DNA of 64,000 nt from Sulfuritalea sp. (lineage in GTDB: Bacteria > Pseudomonadota > Gammaproteobacteria > Burkholderiales > Rhodocyclaceae): the NCBI GenBank assembly GCA_016716965.1, contig JADJUP010000036.1:48190-112189 (forward strand). The letters are read 5' to 3'. Made by a program: the position numbers and the translations under genes. Position 1 is the stretch's first letter; each line of letters starts with the position of its first letter. The notes beneath the pieces were generated by a model, which made no database searches, had not been told where the DNA came from, and worked only from the letters and a program-made list of their open reading frames with translations. This document shows, one piece after another, positions 45,520 through 56,057 of the stretch.

Positions 45520-46557
45520 TCAGGCCGAGGAGGCTTCTTGCAGGGCGTAGGGCAGGGTCAGGATTTCCAGTTGCGGGCCGTCAAGCGCGCCGACATGCAC
45601 CGCGCCGGCCTCGACCGCGCTGCTCTGGACACAGACCAGGCATTCGAAGCCGCCGGCCGGGGAGGGCGCCACGCTGACGACCGCGCCGCAATGCTGGTCG
45701 CCGGTCGCCGGGGCGTACACATGGACGCCGGGCGCCACGGCCGACGCAAGCCGTGCGCGGAAAGTGCGCCGTTTGACCTTGCCCAGGTACTGGGTGCGGG
45801 CGACGATTTCCTGGCCCGGATAGCAGCCCTTGGAAAAACTGACGCCGGCCACCGCCGGCAGCTCCATGTTCAGCATCTGCGGCACGAAGGCTTCCTGCGT
45901 GGCGGCCACCACCCGCGGCTGTCCGGCGGCGATTTCCAGCCATTGCCAGGCCGCCAGGCCCACCGGGCGCGCCGTGGTTGCCAGCGCCTGCCAGCGCGCC
46001 GTAGCCGCCGTCGCGTCGAGCGCCAGAAGCCAGCGCGTATCGTCGAGGCGGATGGCCTGGCCACCCGAGGTGGCACAGACACCGAAGCGCGGAAGTTCGA
46101 GCACGGATTGTTCAAGAGTCGGCGCCGGCGACACGGCAGGACTCGAGCAACCGATCAGTACGCGCTCCGCCGTCGCATCGCTGAGCTTCACTTTCGAGCG
46201 CAGCACGTACATCGAAAGCTTCTTCAGGATCATCGGCAGGATGTCGCGCGGCAGCACGAGCAGGAAGTCGTCGCCTTCGCGCCAGATCAGCAGCAGGGCC
46301 AGCAGCCGCCCCTTGGCCGTGCAGAACCCGGCAAAGCGCGCACCCGTCGGGGTGATGCCCTTGATGTCGTTGCTCATCAGGTTGTGCAGGAACTCGGCCG
46401 AATCGGGGCCGCTGGCGCGGATCACGCCGAGGTCCACCAGCGGGGCCACGACCGCGCCGTCGCGCGCCGCCGCCAGTTCATCGGCAAGGGCGCCGAAACT
46501 GCTGCCATCGGCGGCCAGCCCCTGGCTGGCGAGTAGGGAATTCCAGTCTTGGGTCAT
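45520..46557 (-). CDS. ygfZ: folate-binding Fe-S cluster protein YgfZ
   Basis: 345 residues of the GcvT/YgfZ fold. The signature SKGCYPGQEIVARTQYLGKV carries the conserved Cys near residue 240; FLHNLMSNDIKGITPTGARF is near the N-terminus. With tetrahydrofolate it supports activity of certain Fe-S enzymes such as MiaB. An antisense repeat copy encodes AVSPAPTL around residues 139-147, in a poorly conserved loop after IGCSSP. It lies 8 bases upstream of the NRDE gene on the minus strand and is divergent from mltG. Confidence 0.95.
   Translation of the reverse strand: MTQDWNSLLASQGLAADGSSFGALADELAAARDGAVVAPLVDLGVIRASGPDSAEFLHNLMSNDIKGITPTGARFAGFCTAKGRLLALLLIWREGDDFLLVLPRDILPMILKKLSMYVLRSKVKLSDATAERVLIGCSSPAVSPAPTLEQSVLELPRFGVCATSGGQAIRLDDTRWLLALDATAATARWQALATTARPVGLAAWQWLEIAAGQPRVVAATQEAFVPQMLNMELPAVAGVSFSKGCYPGQEIVARTQYLGKVKRRTFRARLASAVAPGVHVYAPATGDQHCGAVVSVAPSPAGGFECLVCVQSSAVEAGAVHVGALDGPQLEILTLPYALQEASSA
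46114..46139 (+). repeat. dispersed 26-bp repeat, copy 13 (inside ygfZ, antisense)
   Basis: AGTCGGCGCCGGCG, AC, ACGGC. It is read from the opposite strand as AVSPAPTL, the same peptide frame as copy 3. Confidence 0.75.
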
Positions 46558-46653
46558 CGGTGGGTGTCCGGTTGGAAGGGGGGCGATGCTATTATCGAAG
46601 CAGCTGCACAGATTGCGCCGCTCCCTGAATTATTCAAGCCTTGTCGGGTACTC

Positions 46654-47643
46654 ATGCGTACGTTCAAGTTGATCCTGCTGCTGACGATTCTCGCATTTGT
46701 CAGTGCAGTCGGGGCGGTCGGCTGGGTCACTTCCCGCCATCTGCCCATGCGCACCGACCCAACCGCTTTTTCGATCCCGCCCGGCGCCAGCCTGCGCACC
46801 GCCGCCCAGGCCATCGAAGCGGCCGGCGTGGATTTGCCCGCGTGGCAACTGGAATTGCTCGGACGCATCCTCGGCCGTTCGGCCAAAATCAAGGCCGGCA
46901 GTTACGAAATCGAAAGAGGCCTCAGCGCGCTCGGCCTGCTGGACAAGCTGACACGCGGCGACGTAACCATGGGCGAGCTGGTGCTGGTCGAAGGCAAAAG
47001 CTTTCGCCAGTTCCGCGCCGCCATCAACGAACACCCCGACCTTGCCCACGACACGCTTGGGCTAACGGATGTCCAGATCCTGTCGCGCCTGGGCGCCGCG
47101 GAGAAACATGCCGAAGGCCTGTTCTTTCCGGACACCTACCTTTTCGCCAAGGGCAGCAGCGACATCGATGTTTTTCGGCGCGCCCATGGCGCCATGAAAT
47201 CACGACTTGCCAAGGCATGGGAGCGGCGCGATACCACCGTGCCGCTCAAATCGCCCTATGAACTGCTGATCCTGGCCTCGATCGTGGAAAAGGAGACAGG
47301 CCTGCCTGCCGACCGGCCCCAGGTCGCCGCCGTATTCGTCAATCGCCTGCGCCGCGGCATGCTGTTGCAGACCGATCCGACGGTGATCTACGGCATGGGC
47401 GAACGTTTCAACGGCAACCTGCGCAAGATCGACCTGCAGACCGACACGCCCTGGAACACCTACACCCGCCCCGGCTTGCCGCCGACGCCGATCGCCATGC
47501 CGGGCCTGGCGTCGCTGCTGGCGGCGGCCAGGCCGCCGACGAGCGACAATCTGTATTTCGTTGCCCGCGGCGACGGATCGAGCGCGTTTTCATCCAGCCT
47601 TGGCGGGCACAACGATGCCGTCAACCGGTATCAAAGGAGATAG
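46654..47643 (+). CDS. mltG: endolytic transglycosylase MltG
   Basis: 329 residues from MRTFKLILLLTILAFVSAVG at 46654; the open frame upstream crosses the ygfZ start and is not used. One N-terminal membrane helix, a LysM-like segment (LRTAAQAIEAAGVDLPAWQL), then the YceG catalytic domain with ILASIVEKETGLPADRPQVA (catalytic Glu) and LQTDPTVIYGMGERF. It cuts nascent glycan strands inside the periplasm and sets their length. tmk starts 5 bases after its stop, the usual mltG-tmk-holB order. Confidence 0.97.
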   Translation: MRTFKLILLLTILAFVSAVGAVGWVTSRHLPMRTDPTAFSIPPGASLRTAAQAIEAAGVDLPAWQLELLGRILGRSAKIKAGSYEIERGLSALGLLDKLTRGDVTMGELVLVEGKSFRQFRAAINEHPDLAHDTLGLTDVQILSRLGAAEKHAEGLFFPDTYLFAKGSSDIDVFRRAHGAMKSRLAKAWERRDTTVPLKSPYELLILASIVEKETGLPADRPQVAAVFVNRLRRGMLLQTDPTVIYGMGERFNGNLRKIDLQTDTPWNTYTRPGLPPTPIAMPGLASLLAAARPPTSDNLYFVARGDGSSAFSSSLGGHNDAVNRYQRR

Positions 47644-47648
47644 ATTTC

Positions 47649-48260
47649 ATGGCGCGTGGTCGCTTCATCAGTTTCGAAGGCATCGACGGTGCCGGCAAGA
47701 GCACCCAGCACGCATGGCTGGTCGAGCACCTGCGGCAGCAGGGGCGCACGGTCGTTGCCACGCGGGAACCGGGCGGTACTCCTTTGGGTGAAAAGTTGCG
47801 CAGCCTGCTGCTGGCCGAACCCATGCATCTGGAAACCGAAGCGCTGCTGATGTTCGCGGCACGGCGCGAACACGTCGCGCAAGTCATTGAACCGGCACTG
47901 GATCGCGGCGACTGGGTGGTCTGCGACCGCTTTGTCGATGCCTCGTTTGCCTATCAGGGAGGAGGGCGCGGGCTCGACTGGAAAAAGCTTGAAGCACTCG
48001 CGCATTGGGTGCTCGGCGACCTGCAACCCGACCTGACGCTGATCTTCGATGCGCCGGTCGCCATCGCCCAGCAGCGCCTGCATGCCGCCACTGCCAATCC
48101 CGACCGTTTCGAACAGGAGCAGGCAGCGTTTTTCGAGCGTGTGCGCGCGGCCTATCTCCGTATCGCCGCGGATTTCCCCAACAGAGTGCGTATCATCGAT
48201 GCGACCCAGACGCCTGAATCAATTAATAAATCACTTGAGAAAATAATTGCAACTATATAA
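47649..48260 (+). CDS. tmk: thymidylate kinase
   Basis: 203 residues. The P-loop is FEGIDGAGKSTQHAWLVEHL near residue 8; TREPGGTPLGEKLRSLL and CDRFVDASFAYQGGGRG follow, and the LID has the expected Arg-containing loop. It phosphorylates dTMP to dTDP. The downstream holB start overlaps its end by 14 bases. Confidence 0.98.
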   Translation: MARGRFISFEGIDGAGKSTQHAWLVEHLRQQGRTVVATREPGGTPLGEKLRSLLLAEPMHLETEALLMFAARREHVAQVIEPALDRGDWVVCDRFVDASFAYQGGGRGLDWKKLEALAHWVLGDLQPDLTLIFDAPVAIAQQRLHAATANPDRFEQEQAAFFERVRAAYLRIAADFPNRVRIIDATQTPESINKSLEKIIATI

Positions 48261-49290
48261 TAAAAAACAAATAAGCTGGAACGACACCTTGCGGCAGCAA
48301 CTGCTCGGACAGGGCCTCGAGCGACTGCCGCACGCGATGTTGCTGGTCGGTCCGCCAGGTGTCGGCAAGACCGCATTTTCGGAGAGCCTCGCAGAATTGC
48401 TGCTCTGCGAATCGATCACCGCCGAACTTTCTGGTTGCGGCGAATGCCAGGCCTGTCGCTGGCTGGCCGCCGGAAACCACCCGGATTTTCGCCGCATCGC
48501 ACCGGAGGGTGACGACGATGGGGAGGAGGGCGCTGCGGAGAAGGCCAAAAAGCGCTCAGCCAGGATCATCCGCATCGAGCAGATTCGCGAACTCGAAGGC
48601 TTCGTTTTTACCGGTAGCCATCGTGCCGGCAACCGTGTGGTGCTGATCACCGAAGCCGAAGCCATGCACGGCCCGACCGCCAACGCTCTTCTTAAAATAC
48701 TTGAAGAACCTCCCATAGGTGTCTATTTCATATTGGTATCGACCAGATCGAAGTCGCTGTTACCGACCCTGCGCAGTCGTTGCCGGGTGATCCCGTTCGT
48801 CGCGCCGGACGCGGCGGCCGCAACCGAATGGCTGCGTGCTGCCGGGCTGGAAAAGCAGGCCAAGCGTTACCTTGACCTGGCCGGCGGCGCGCCCATGCGT
48901 GTCGCACAATGGCAGGAACAGGGACAGTTGGCGCCGATCGATGCGCTGGTCGATTCCCTGATTGCGCCGGTTGCCGATCCGATTGCGCTGGCCGCGCGCT
49001 GGGACGGACTGCTCAAGGGCGACGGCATGTTCCGCCTGGAAAATCTGGTCGAGGGGGTGCAGCGCTGGCTGTTCGATCTGACACAGGAGCGCATGGCGGG
49101 CCGGGTACGCTACCACGGCGGTTGGCCGCGCCCCAAGGGCGTCGAAAAGCTCGATCCCGAAGCCCTGCTTGCTGTCTGGCGCGAACTCCAGCCGTTTCGC
49201 CGCAGTGCGCGCCACCCGTTGAATCAATTGCTGTTTCTGGAAAGCCTGGCCGCCCATTTCCTGCGCGCGCTGCGGCCTGTCGGCGGATGA
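48247..49290 (+). CDS. holB: DNA polymerase III subunit delta'
   Basis: 347 residues from a TTG at 48247, inside the tmk end; no ATG is nearby and the conserved ISWNDTLRQQLLGQGLERLP follows at once. The AAA+ clamp-loader features are LLVGPPGVGKTAFSESLAEL, the zinc site CGECQACRWLAAGNHPDF, and ALLKILEEPP with the STRSKSLLPTLRSRC arginine-finger region. It is a clamp-loader subunit. The first codons are AT-rich (TATATAATAAAAAACAAATA), unlike the rest of the region, which may aid initiation from the weak start. tatD overlaps it by ATGA. Confidence 0.95.
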   Translation: MQLYNKKQISWNDTLRQQLLGQGLERLPHAMLLVGPPGVGKTAFSESLAELLLCESITAELSGCGECQACRWLAAGNHPDFRRIAPEGDDDGEEGAAEKAKKRSARIIRIEQIRELEGFVFTGSHRAGNRVVLITEAEAMHGPTANALLKILEEPPIGVYFILVSTRSKSLLPTLRSRCRVIPFVAPDAAAATEWLRAAGLEKQAKRYLDLAGGAPMRVAQWQEQGQLAPIDALVDSLIAPVADPIALAARWDGLLKGDGMFRLENLVEGVQRWLFDLTQERMAGRVRYHGGWPRPKGVEKLDPEALLAVWRELQPFRRSARHPLNQLLFLESLAAHFLRALRPVGG

Positions 49291-50069
49291 GCACACTGCT
49301 GGTCGATTCCCATTGCCATCTCGATTTCCCCGATTTCAACGGGCGGGAAGGCGAACTTGTCGCCGCCATGGCGGCCAACGGCGTCGGCAGTGCACTAATC
49401 GCGGGCGTGACGCTGGAGCGCTTCCCCGCGGTCCTCGCGCTGACCGATGGATTTCCCAATCTTTATGCGGCCGTTGGAGTCCATCCCGACACGCAGGAAG
49501 GCGAAGAACCCGACGAGGCAACCCTGGTACGCCTCGCAGCGCACCCCAAGGTGGTCGCCATTGGCGAAACCGGGCTCGATTACTATCGGCTGGAAGGCGA
49601 TCTGGAATGGCAGCGCGATCGGTTCCGCACCCATATCCGTGCCGCGCGCCGTTGCGGCAAGCCGCTGATCATCCACACGCGGGAAGCCGCCGCCGATACC
49701 CTGCGCGTCCTTGGTGAAGAGGACGCCGGCAAGGCCGGGGGAGTATTCCATTGCTTCACCGAAACTCCCGCAGTCGCAGAGGCGGCTCTGGCACTGGGTT
49801 TCTACATCTCCATTTCCGGCATTGTCACCTTCAAAAATGCATTGCAAGTCAAGGAGGTAGCCCGAGCGGTGCCGCTCGATCGCCTGCTGGTGGAGACGGA
49901 CGCTCCTTATCTGGCGCCGGTTCCGCATCGCGGTAAATTGAACCATCCCGCGCTGGTTCGTCACGTCGCGGAAGAAATCGCGCGCTTGCGTGGAATCAGC
50001 CTGGACGATTTGGCGCACGCCACCACTGAAAACTTTCACCGCCTGTTCGGACCCAATATCGATGTCTAA
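49287..50069 (+). CDS. tatD: TatD-family metal-dependent hydrolase
   Basis: 260 residues: LLVDSHCHLDFPDFNGREGE (HxH), AIGETGLDYYRLEGDLEWQR, PLIIHTREAAADTL, VFHCFTETP and LLVETDAPYLAPVPHRGKLN. These are the metal ligands of the TatD/YcfH 3'-5' exonuclease group. The holB-tatD neighbourhood is conserved; members act on DNA or D-aminoacyl-tRNA. ATGA overlap with holB, and the ankyrin gene starts 8 bases inside its end. Confidence 0.93.
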   Translation: MSTLLVDSHCHLDFPDFNGREGELVAAMAANGVGSALIAGVTLERFPAVLALTDGFPNLYAAVGVHPDTQEGEEPDEATLVRLAAHPKVVAIGETGLDYYRLEGDLEWQRDRFRTHIRAARRCGKPLIIHTREAAADTLRVLGEEDAGKAGGVFHCFTETPAVAEAALALGFYISISGIVTFKNALQVKEVARAVPLDRLLVETDAPYLAPVPHRGKLNHPALVRHVAEEIARLRGISLDDLAHATTENFHRLFGPNIDV

Positions 50070-50691
50070 GCTTCTGCTTTTAATTACATTTGTTCTACTC
50101 GCCGGAAGCGTGCGGGCAGGCGCCTACGACGACATCCTCGCCGCAGCCGAAAATGGCGAAAACGCCACTGTGATCGATTTGCTCCAGCGCGGCATGGACG
50201 TCAATACGACTGATCGTGCCGGCACATCGCTGCTGATGATGGCGTCCCGTACCGGCAATGTGTCGCTGATGGAGATGCTGCTGGCCAACCGTGCCGGAAT
50301 CAACCGCCGCAACCAGTACGGAGATACCGCGCTGATGCTTGCGGCGATCAACGCCAAACTGCCAGCCTTGCAGATATTGCTCGCCAAAGGGGCGGAAATG
50401 GAAACCACGGGATGGACCGCCTTGCATTACGCGGTGTTCGGCGGCGATCCGGAAGTCCTGTCGACCCTGATCGGCAAGAAGGCAAAACTGGACAACCGTG
50501 CGCCGAATGGGCAGACGGCGCTGATGCTCGCGGCCAAGCTGGGCAAGGTCGATCTGGTCAAACTCCTGATCGACGCCGACGCTGACATGGACCTGGCGGA
50601 TTTCGAGGGCAATACAGCATTGCGGCTTGCGCTGAAAGCCGGCAACGCCGAGATAGCGGCTTACCTCCGGTCGGTCGGCGCCGTCGAATAG
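50062..50691 (+). CDS. secreted ankyrin-repeat protein
   Basis: 209 residues. A signal peptide MSKLLLLITFVLLAGSVRAG is followed by about five to six ankyrin repeats covering the rest (AGTSLLMMASRTGNVSLMEM, YGDTALMLAAINAKLPALQI, NGQTALMLAAKLGKVDLVKL, EGNTALRLALKAGNAEIAAY). Periplasmic location is inferred. It overlaps the tatD stop, so it is probably co-translated with it. The binding partner is unknown. A small palindrome CATAAT-CCGT-ATTATG lies at 50745-50760 in the gap after it. Confidence 0.9.
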   Translation: MSKLLLLITFVLLAGSVRAGAYDDILAAAENGENATVIDLLQRGMDVNTTDRAGTSLLMMASRTGNVSLMEMLLANRAGINRRNQYGDTALMLAAINAKLPALQILLAKGAEMETTGWTALHYAVFGGDPEVLSTLIGKKAKLDNRAPNGQTALMLAAKLGKVDLVKLLIDADADMDLADFEGNTALRLALKAGNAEIAAYLRSVGAVE

Positions 50692-50813
50692 AACGGATCT
50701 GCGGAATAGCCTGAAACCGGTTTTTCTGGCACCCCGATGATGCGCATAATCCGTATTATGTAAACCAATTGAGTCACATGCCACCGTTCGGGTCGCCGAA
50801 CCTTCCGCACAGA

Positions 50814-52610
50814 TCAGGCATCAAGCTGCAGCGCCGCCAACCGTGCATACAACCCGCCCTGCGTCCTCAGGTCCGCGGGCGTGCCGGTCTCGACTATGCG
50901 CCCGCGTTCCATGACCACGATCCGGTCAACCTGCCGCACGGTCGCCAACCGATGCGCGATGATCAGCGTGGTGCGTCCGACCATGGCCGCATTCAGGCCG
51001 CGCTGGACCAGGATTTCCGATTCCGCGTCGAGCGCGCTGGTGGCTTCGTCCAGTAGCAGCAAAGGCGCACCTTTGAGGATCGCCCGCGCAATGGCGATGC
51101 GCTGGCGCTGTCCGCCCGACAGCCGCGTGCCGCGCTCGCCGAGAAAAGTCTGGTAACCGTCCGGCAAGCGATCAATGAACTCATCCACCAGCGCCGTGCG
51201 GGCCGCCGCCATCACTTCCTCGTCGCTGGCCCCGGCGCGCCCGTAGCGGATATTGTCCAAAGCATTGGCGGAAAAGATCACCGGATCCTGCGGCACGATG
51301 GCGATGCTGCCGCGCAAGTCGTCCAATGCAAGCTGACGCAGGTCCTGCCCGTTGAGCAGGATCGCGCCGCCCGATACCTCGTAATAGCGCAACAGCAACT
51401 GGAAGAGGCTGGTCTTGCCGGCGCCCGACGGTCCGACCAGCGCCACGCTCTCGCCCGGCGCAATGTCCAGGCAGACGTTGTCCAGCGCCCGAGTCGCGGG
51501 GCGCGCCGGGTAGCTGAAAACGACATGGTCGAAACGGATCGCCGCGCGCTCGGGCTGCTGGCGTCGTTGCGGCGCCACCGGCTCCCGAATCGCCGATTCC
51601 GCGTGCAGCAGGTCCAGCAGCCTTTCGGTCGCACCGGCCGCCCGCATCACGTCGCCCCAGACCTCCGCCAGTGTACCCACGGCACCTGCTACCAGGGCCG
51701 CGTAGAGCACGAAGGACGCCAGTTCGCCACCCGTGAGCACGCCCTCGTGCACCTGCCGCGCCCCCACCCAGAGCACGAAAATGATGGTGCCCATCACCGC
51801 CGAAATGATCAGCACCGTCAAAGCCGCCCGCACCCGCGCACGCCGGATCGCCGTGACGAAACTGCGCTCGGTGCGCTCGGCGAAGCGGCCGCCCTCCTGC
51901 CTTTCCTGGGTGTAGGCCTGCACCGTCGGCATGGCGTTGAGGATCTCGCCCGCCAGCGCCGACGCATCGGCGATGCGGTCCTGCGATTCGCGCGAGAGTT
52001 TCCTCACCTTGCGCCCGATGGCGACGATGGGCAGCACCAGCAGCGCCATCAGGCCCAGGTTGAGCGCGAACAGGTGGAAACTGGTCACCGCCAGCATCAC
52101 CATGCCGCCGATGAACTGGAACAGGCTGCGCAGGCCCATCGAAATCGAACTGCCGACCACCGTCTGGATCAGCGTCGTGTCGCCGGTCAGGCGCGACAGC
52201 ACCTCCCCGGTCTGCAGCGTCTCGAAGAACTGCGGCGATTGCGCCAGCACGCGCCGATATACCGCATTGCGCAGATCCGCCGTAACCCGTTCGCCAACCC
52301 ACGACACCATGTAGAAGCGCGCCGCGACCACCAGTCCCCAGAAACTCGCCAGCCCGAACAACAGCAGGAAATGCCCGTTCAGGCTCAAGCCGCCTAGCAA
52401 GCCGCCCGCCGCGCGCGGCTTCTCGCCGAAGCCGAAATCGATCAGGTCGCGAAACGCCAGTGGTACCAGCAGGATCGTCGCCGATCCGACGCACAGCAGC
52501 ACAAAGGCCAGGCCGATGCGCGCCCGGTAGGGGCGCAGGAAAGGCAGCAGGCCCCGCAGCGGCGACAGGCGGCGGGGAGCGATCGGCGATGCGGGGGCGA
52601 CAGTATCCAT
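50814..52610 (-). CDS. ABC exporter, fused membrane and ATPase domains (MsbA-like)
   Basis: 598 residues. Six membrane helices (about 25-330) are followed by the ATPase with LVGPSGAGKTSLFQLLLRYY (Walker A), the LSGGQRQRIAIARAILKG signature and LLLLDEATSALDAESE (Walker B). It is a half-transporter working as a homodimer; lipid, drug or polysaccharide are all possible cargoes. It has no N-terminal C39-like domain as found in many type I secretion ATPases, and no membrane-fusion or TolC gene is adjacent, so assigning it to the RTX protein next door is not supported. The first residues are Pro/Ala-rich. Confidence 0.92.
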   Translation of the reverse strand: MDTVAPASPIAPRRLSPLRGLLPFLRPYRARIGLAFVLLCVGSATILLVPLAFRDLIDFGFGEKPRAAGGLLGGLSLNGHFLLLFGLASFWGLVVAARFYMVSWVGERVTADLRNAVYRRVLAQSPQFFETLQTGEVLSRLTGDTTLIQTVVGSSISMGLRSLFQFIGGMVMLAVTSFHLFALNLGLMALLVLPIVAIGRKVRKLSRESQDRIADASALAGEILNAMPTVQAYTQERQEGGRFAERTERSFVTAIRRARVRAALTVLIISAVMGTIIFVLWVGARQVHEGVLTGGELASFVLYAALVAGAVGTLAEVWGDVMRAAGATERLLDLLHAESAIREPVAPQRRQQPERAAIRFDHVVFSYPARPATRALDNVCLDIAPGESVALVGPSGAGKTSLFQLLLRYYEVSGGAILLNGQDLRQLALDDLRGSIAIVPQDPVIFSANALDNIRYGRAGASDEEVMAAARTALVDEFIDRLPDGYQTFLGERGTRLSGGQRQRIAIARAILKGAPLLLLDEATSALDAESEILVQRGLNAAMVGRTTLIIAHRLATVRQVDRIVVMERGRIVETGTPADLRTQGGLYARLAALQLDA

Positions 52611-52682
52611 GCCCGATTATCGTATGGACGCGGGCGCCCTGCCCTGCACCGGACCGGAAATGTCGTTCCGGTCCGGTGCGGC

Positions 52683-54484
52683 CTATTGCCAGTTCGCGGC
52701 GATCACCGGCGTCAGCACCTCCTGGTAGGCCGGCGGCAGCGTGGTCTGGCCTGCAGACGGCGGCGCAAAGGCGGCCATCGCCTGCACCAGGTTTTCCACT
52801 TGGCTGTCGAGCAGCAATTTGCCATCGGCGGTCTTGAACTGCTCGACGTGGTATTGGTCGCCCAGATACCAGTTCTCCATCGTCAGCTTGTCCGTGGTGC
52901 CGATAATGCTCGCCTCCAAGTGATTGTCGACGTGCCGCAGCCAGATCTGGTCGGCAGCGATGCCGGCCAGAAAGCGGGCCTCGTCCACGTTGCCGGCGCT
53001 GGCGTCGTTCTCGCGCACCGTGTCGCTGTCGTAACCGGCACCGAACAGGTAGGCGTCGTTGCCTGTACCGCCGATCAGCACATCGGCCCCACCGCGACCA
53101 TCCAGAGTGTCGTTGCCGGCATTGCCGGTGAGCGTGTTGATTGCGCCGTTGCCGATCAGCAAGTTGTTCAGTTCGTTGCCGGTGCCCTCGATGTTGTTCG
53201 TGGCGTCGCCGATTAGGGTCAGATTTTCGACGTTGGCCGTCAATGCGTAGCTTGTCGGCGTCGTGACGGTATCGATGCCCTCCCCGTCCAGTTCAATAAC
53301 CTGGGTCGTCCCATACACGGAGTACGCATCGTTACCGCTTCCGCCGACGAGAATATCCGCAATCGCACCGCCGCCATCGAGGCTGTCATTGCCGTCGCCG
53401 CCGACTAGGCGATTGCTTCCCGCATTGCCGATCAGCAGGTTGTCGAGCGCATTCCCGGTTCCATCGATCGACGCGGTGCCGGTCAGCGCCAGGTTTTCCA
53501 CGTTGACAGCCAGGATCACGCTCACAGTTGCGCTCCTGACCAGATCGATGCCTTCGTCAGCATTCTCGATAACGTGGTCGGCGGCGTTGTCCACAAAATA
53601 GGTGTCGTTGCCGAGACCACCTGCCAGCGTGTCCGTCCCCGCCGCGCCATCTAGCGTGTTGTTGCCGGCGTTGCCGATGATACGGTTGTCCAACTGGTTG
53701 CCGATGCCGCTGACGTTCAAGTTGCCGACGAGTTGCAGGTGTTCCAGGTTGGCGCCCAGCGTCCAGCTAACGATACTTTGCACTCGGTCGACGCCTTCGT
53801 CGGGGGATTCGATGATGCTGTCGCCAGCGTGGTCAACCAGGTAGGTATCGTCGCCCGCACCGCCGACCAGCGTATCGCGACCGAGTCCTCCGTCGAGCCA
53901 GTCATTACCCGCGAGGCCGACCAGGCGATTGGCATCGCCGTTGCCGATGATGACATTGTCCAATTCGTTGCCGGTGCCGTCGGCGTCCTGCCATCCGTTC
54001 AGGGTCAGATTCTCCACGCCATCCGCAAGCACGAAGCTCACCGAGGCAATGACCTGATCAATGCCTTCGTCGGCGGACTCGATCACCTGGTCGCCCAGAT
54101 GATTTGCCAGATAAGTGTCATCGCCGGCCCCACCGATCAGTACATCCGCGCCGGCAGCGCCATCCAGCGTATCGTTGCCGGCAAAGCCTTCGATGACATC
54201 GCGTTGCGAGGTGCCGAGCAGCGTGTTCGGCGCATCCGTGCCAAGCAGGTGATTGGCGACGGCGAGCGTGAATTCGTCGCTGGCACTGGCGCCATCCAGG
54301 TCGGTGGCGGTGATGCGCACGGCCACCTCACCGACCGGGGCCGCGGGCGGCGTGCCGCTGAATGTTCGCGTCACGGCATCGAAGCTCAGCCACGCCGGCA
54401 GCCCAGTGCCGTCACTTCGCGTGGCCTGGTAGCCGAGGACGTCGCCGAAATCGATGTCGACGAAACTCCCGGCCGGCACCTGAA
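52683..54484 (-). CDS. RTX protein segment G: C-terminus with secretion signal
   Basis: About 600 residues in one frame. The He_PIG-like module (VPAGSFVDIDFGDVLGYQA, GLPAWLSFDAVTRTFSGTPP) comes first, followed by about seven RTX blocks alternating with VENLTLxGxAxxxGTGNELDN repeats, then DKLTMENWYLGDQYHVEQFK and the terminal secretion signal. The NELDN repeats are the usual spacing units between calcium-binding loops. The frame begins after the base loss at about 54484. Confidence 0.85.
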
Positions 54485-56057
54485 CGTGAAAGCGGATTCC
54501 TTGATGGCAACCTGATCGGCGATCGGCGCGGCGATGGTAGGCGCGTGATTGACGTCGCCGACCACTGGCGCGGTAGCGTTGCTTGCAACGAATTCCACCT
54601 TGCCGTGGCCGTCGGCGTAGCTGGCCGTGACGCGCATTTGCTTGCCGGCCTGCGCCTCGCCTAATGTGAAGCTGGTTGCAGTAGCGCCGGCAACGTCGGT
54701 CCAACTGCTGCCGTCCGCCGAACTTTGCCACTGGTAGCCGATGCTGCCCAGGCCGTCGGCATCGGCCAGAGTGTTGCTGGCAATGAGCGTCTGGCCCTGG
54801 ATCGCCGTTCCGCCGACTCCGACCGCGCCGGTGGGAGCGTCGTTCACGTTGGCGACCATAAGATCGAAGCTTGTGTTGGCGCTCAATCCGAATCGATCGG
54901 TAACGTTTATCCGCAACGTGGTCGTACCCACCTGATCTTCCGCCGGAGTTCCGTGCAAAGACTGGGTTGGCGCATCGAACGAAAGCCACGACGGCAAAGC
55001 ACCGCCATCGGCGCTCGTCACCGAATAGATTAAATGGTCGGTTGCATCAGGATCGTGAAAGGCCGTTTCCGGAATCGACCATGCAAACGGGCTGTCCTCC
55101 AGAACTGAAACATCCGCGATGGCTGTCCCTGCTAGCGGCGCACCAAGGAGTTCGTCCATTGACAGGAAGGTAACGGTATTGCCGAGGAACGCGGCGTAGT
55201 CAATCACCGTTTCGCCAATCGATGGATTCCATCCCTGAAGAATCACCGAACTACTTGCGTCGTAGCGGATTCGAAGGCCTGATGGCTCTAGCTCGAAGCT
55301 CAGTTCTTCCCTGGAAATTCCTTCTTCGAATCCGAGAAAATCCAAGGCGCCGTCCGTAACGGAATCGACAATGATGTCGTTGCCGTCGCCCAACGCAAAC
55401 AGGTACACATCCCCGCCGACACCCCCATTCAACAGGTCGTCTCCGCCCATGCCAATGAGTACGTCGTCTCCGGCCAAGCCAAAGATGCTGTCAGCCTCTT
55501 CAGAACCCGCAAGATAGTCGTTTCCGTCGGTACTGAGGATATTGGTCGCCAGTACATTCAGGGTCGCCTCGTCCCACACCGCTCCATCGTGGAACTCGAC
55601 ACGGGTGACGTGGCTGTAAGCGGGATTTCTCCATTGCGACAATCTCACGCTCTCGCCGGTACTCAGCACCGTCAGGACCAGGTCGGATTCGACCGCGCCG
55701 CCCTGAACGTCCTCGGGCGTAATCCCCTCGCCGAAACGCAGTACGTCGATATCCCACGCTTGCACGAGTTCGTCAAGGTCGTGATTGACGACAAAGTCAT
55801 GCCCGTCACCCAGTGCGAATAGATAGACATCGCTGCCCGAACCACCACTTAGTGTGTCGTCGCCCGTACCGCCGATAAGTGTGTCGTCACCGCCCCGACC
55901 AAGCAATCTGTCACTACCGGCGTAACCGGACAAGATGTGGGCTTGATCCGTACTCTCCAGGAAATCGTTTCCTTCGGTACCGTCGACATTGACCGCCAAC
56001 GCCGCCAGGTCCAACACCGATCCATCGTGGAACTCGACATGGGTTTCATGGTTGTCG
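54485..56057 (-). CDS. RTX protein segment F: Ig-like and RTX modules
   Basis: About 520 residues between two frame changes: HETHVEFHDGSVLDLAALAV, three RTX/HCBP blocks, a cadherin-like module (VLEDSPFAWSIPETAFHDPD), then one Ig-like module (NDAPTGAVGVGGTAIQGQTL) of the same type as the four at 57.8-58.9 kb. It ends ADQVAIKESAFTF before the shift to segment G. Confidence 0.8.

Noticed and set aside
51950..51975. GTCGGCGCTGGCGGG inside the ABC exporter as a repeat copy
   Set aside because: The second block (ACGGC) is missing and the codons encode an ordinary exporter helix (ASALAGEIL).
50814..52610. Type I secretion ATPase for the RTX protein
   Set aside because: No C39-like N-terminal domain and no HlyD/TolC genes adjoin it; the sequence fits a general MsbA-like exporter.
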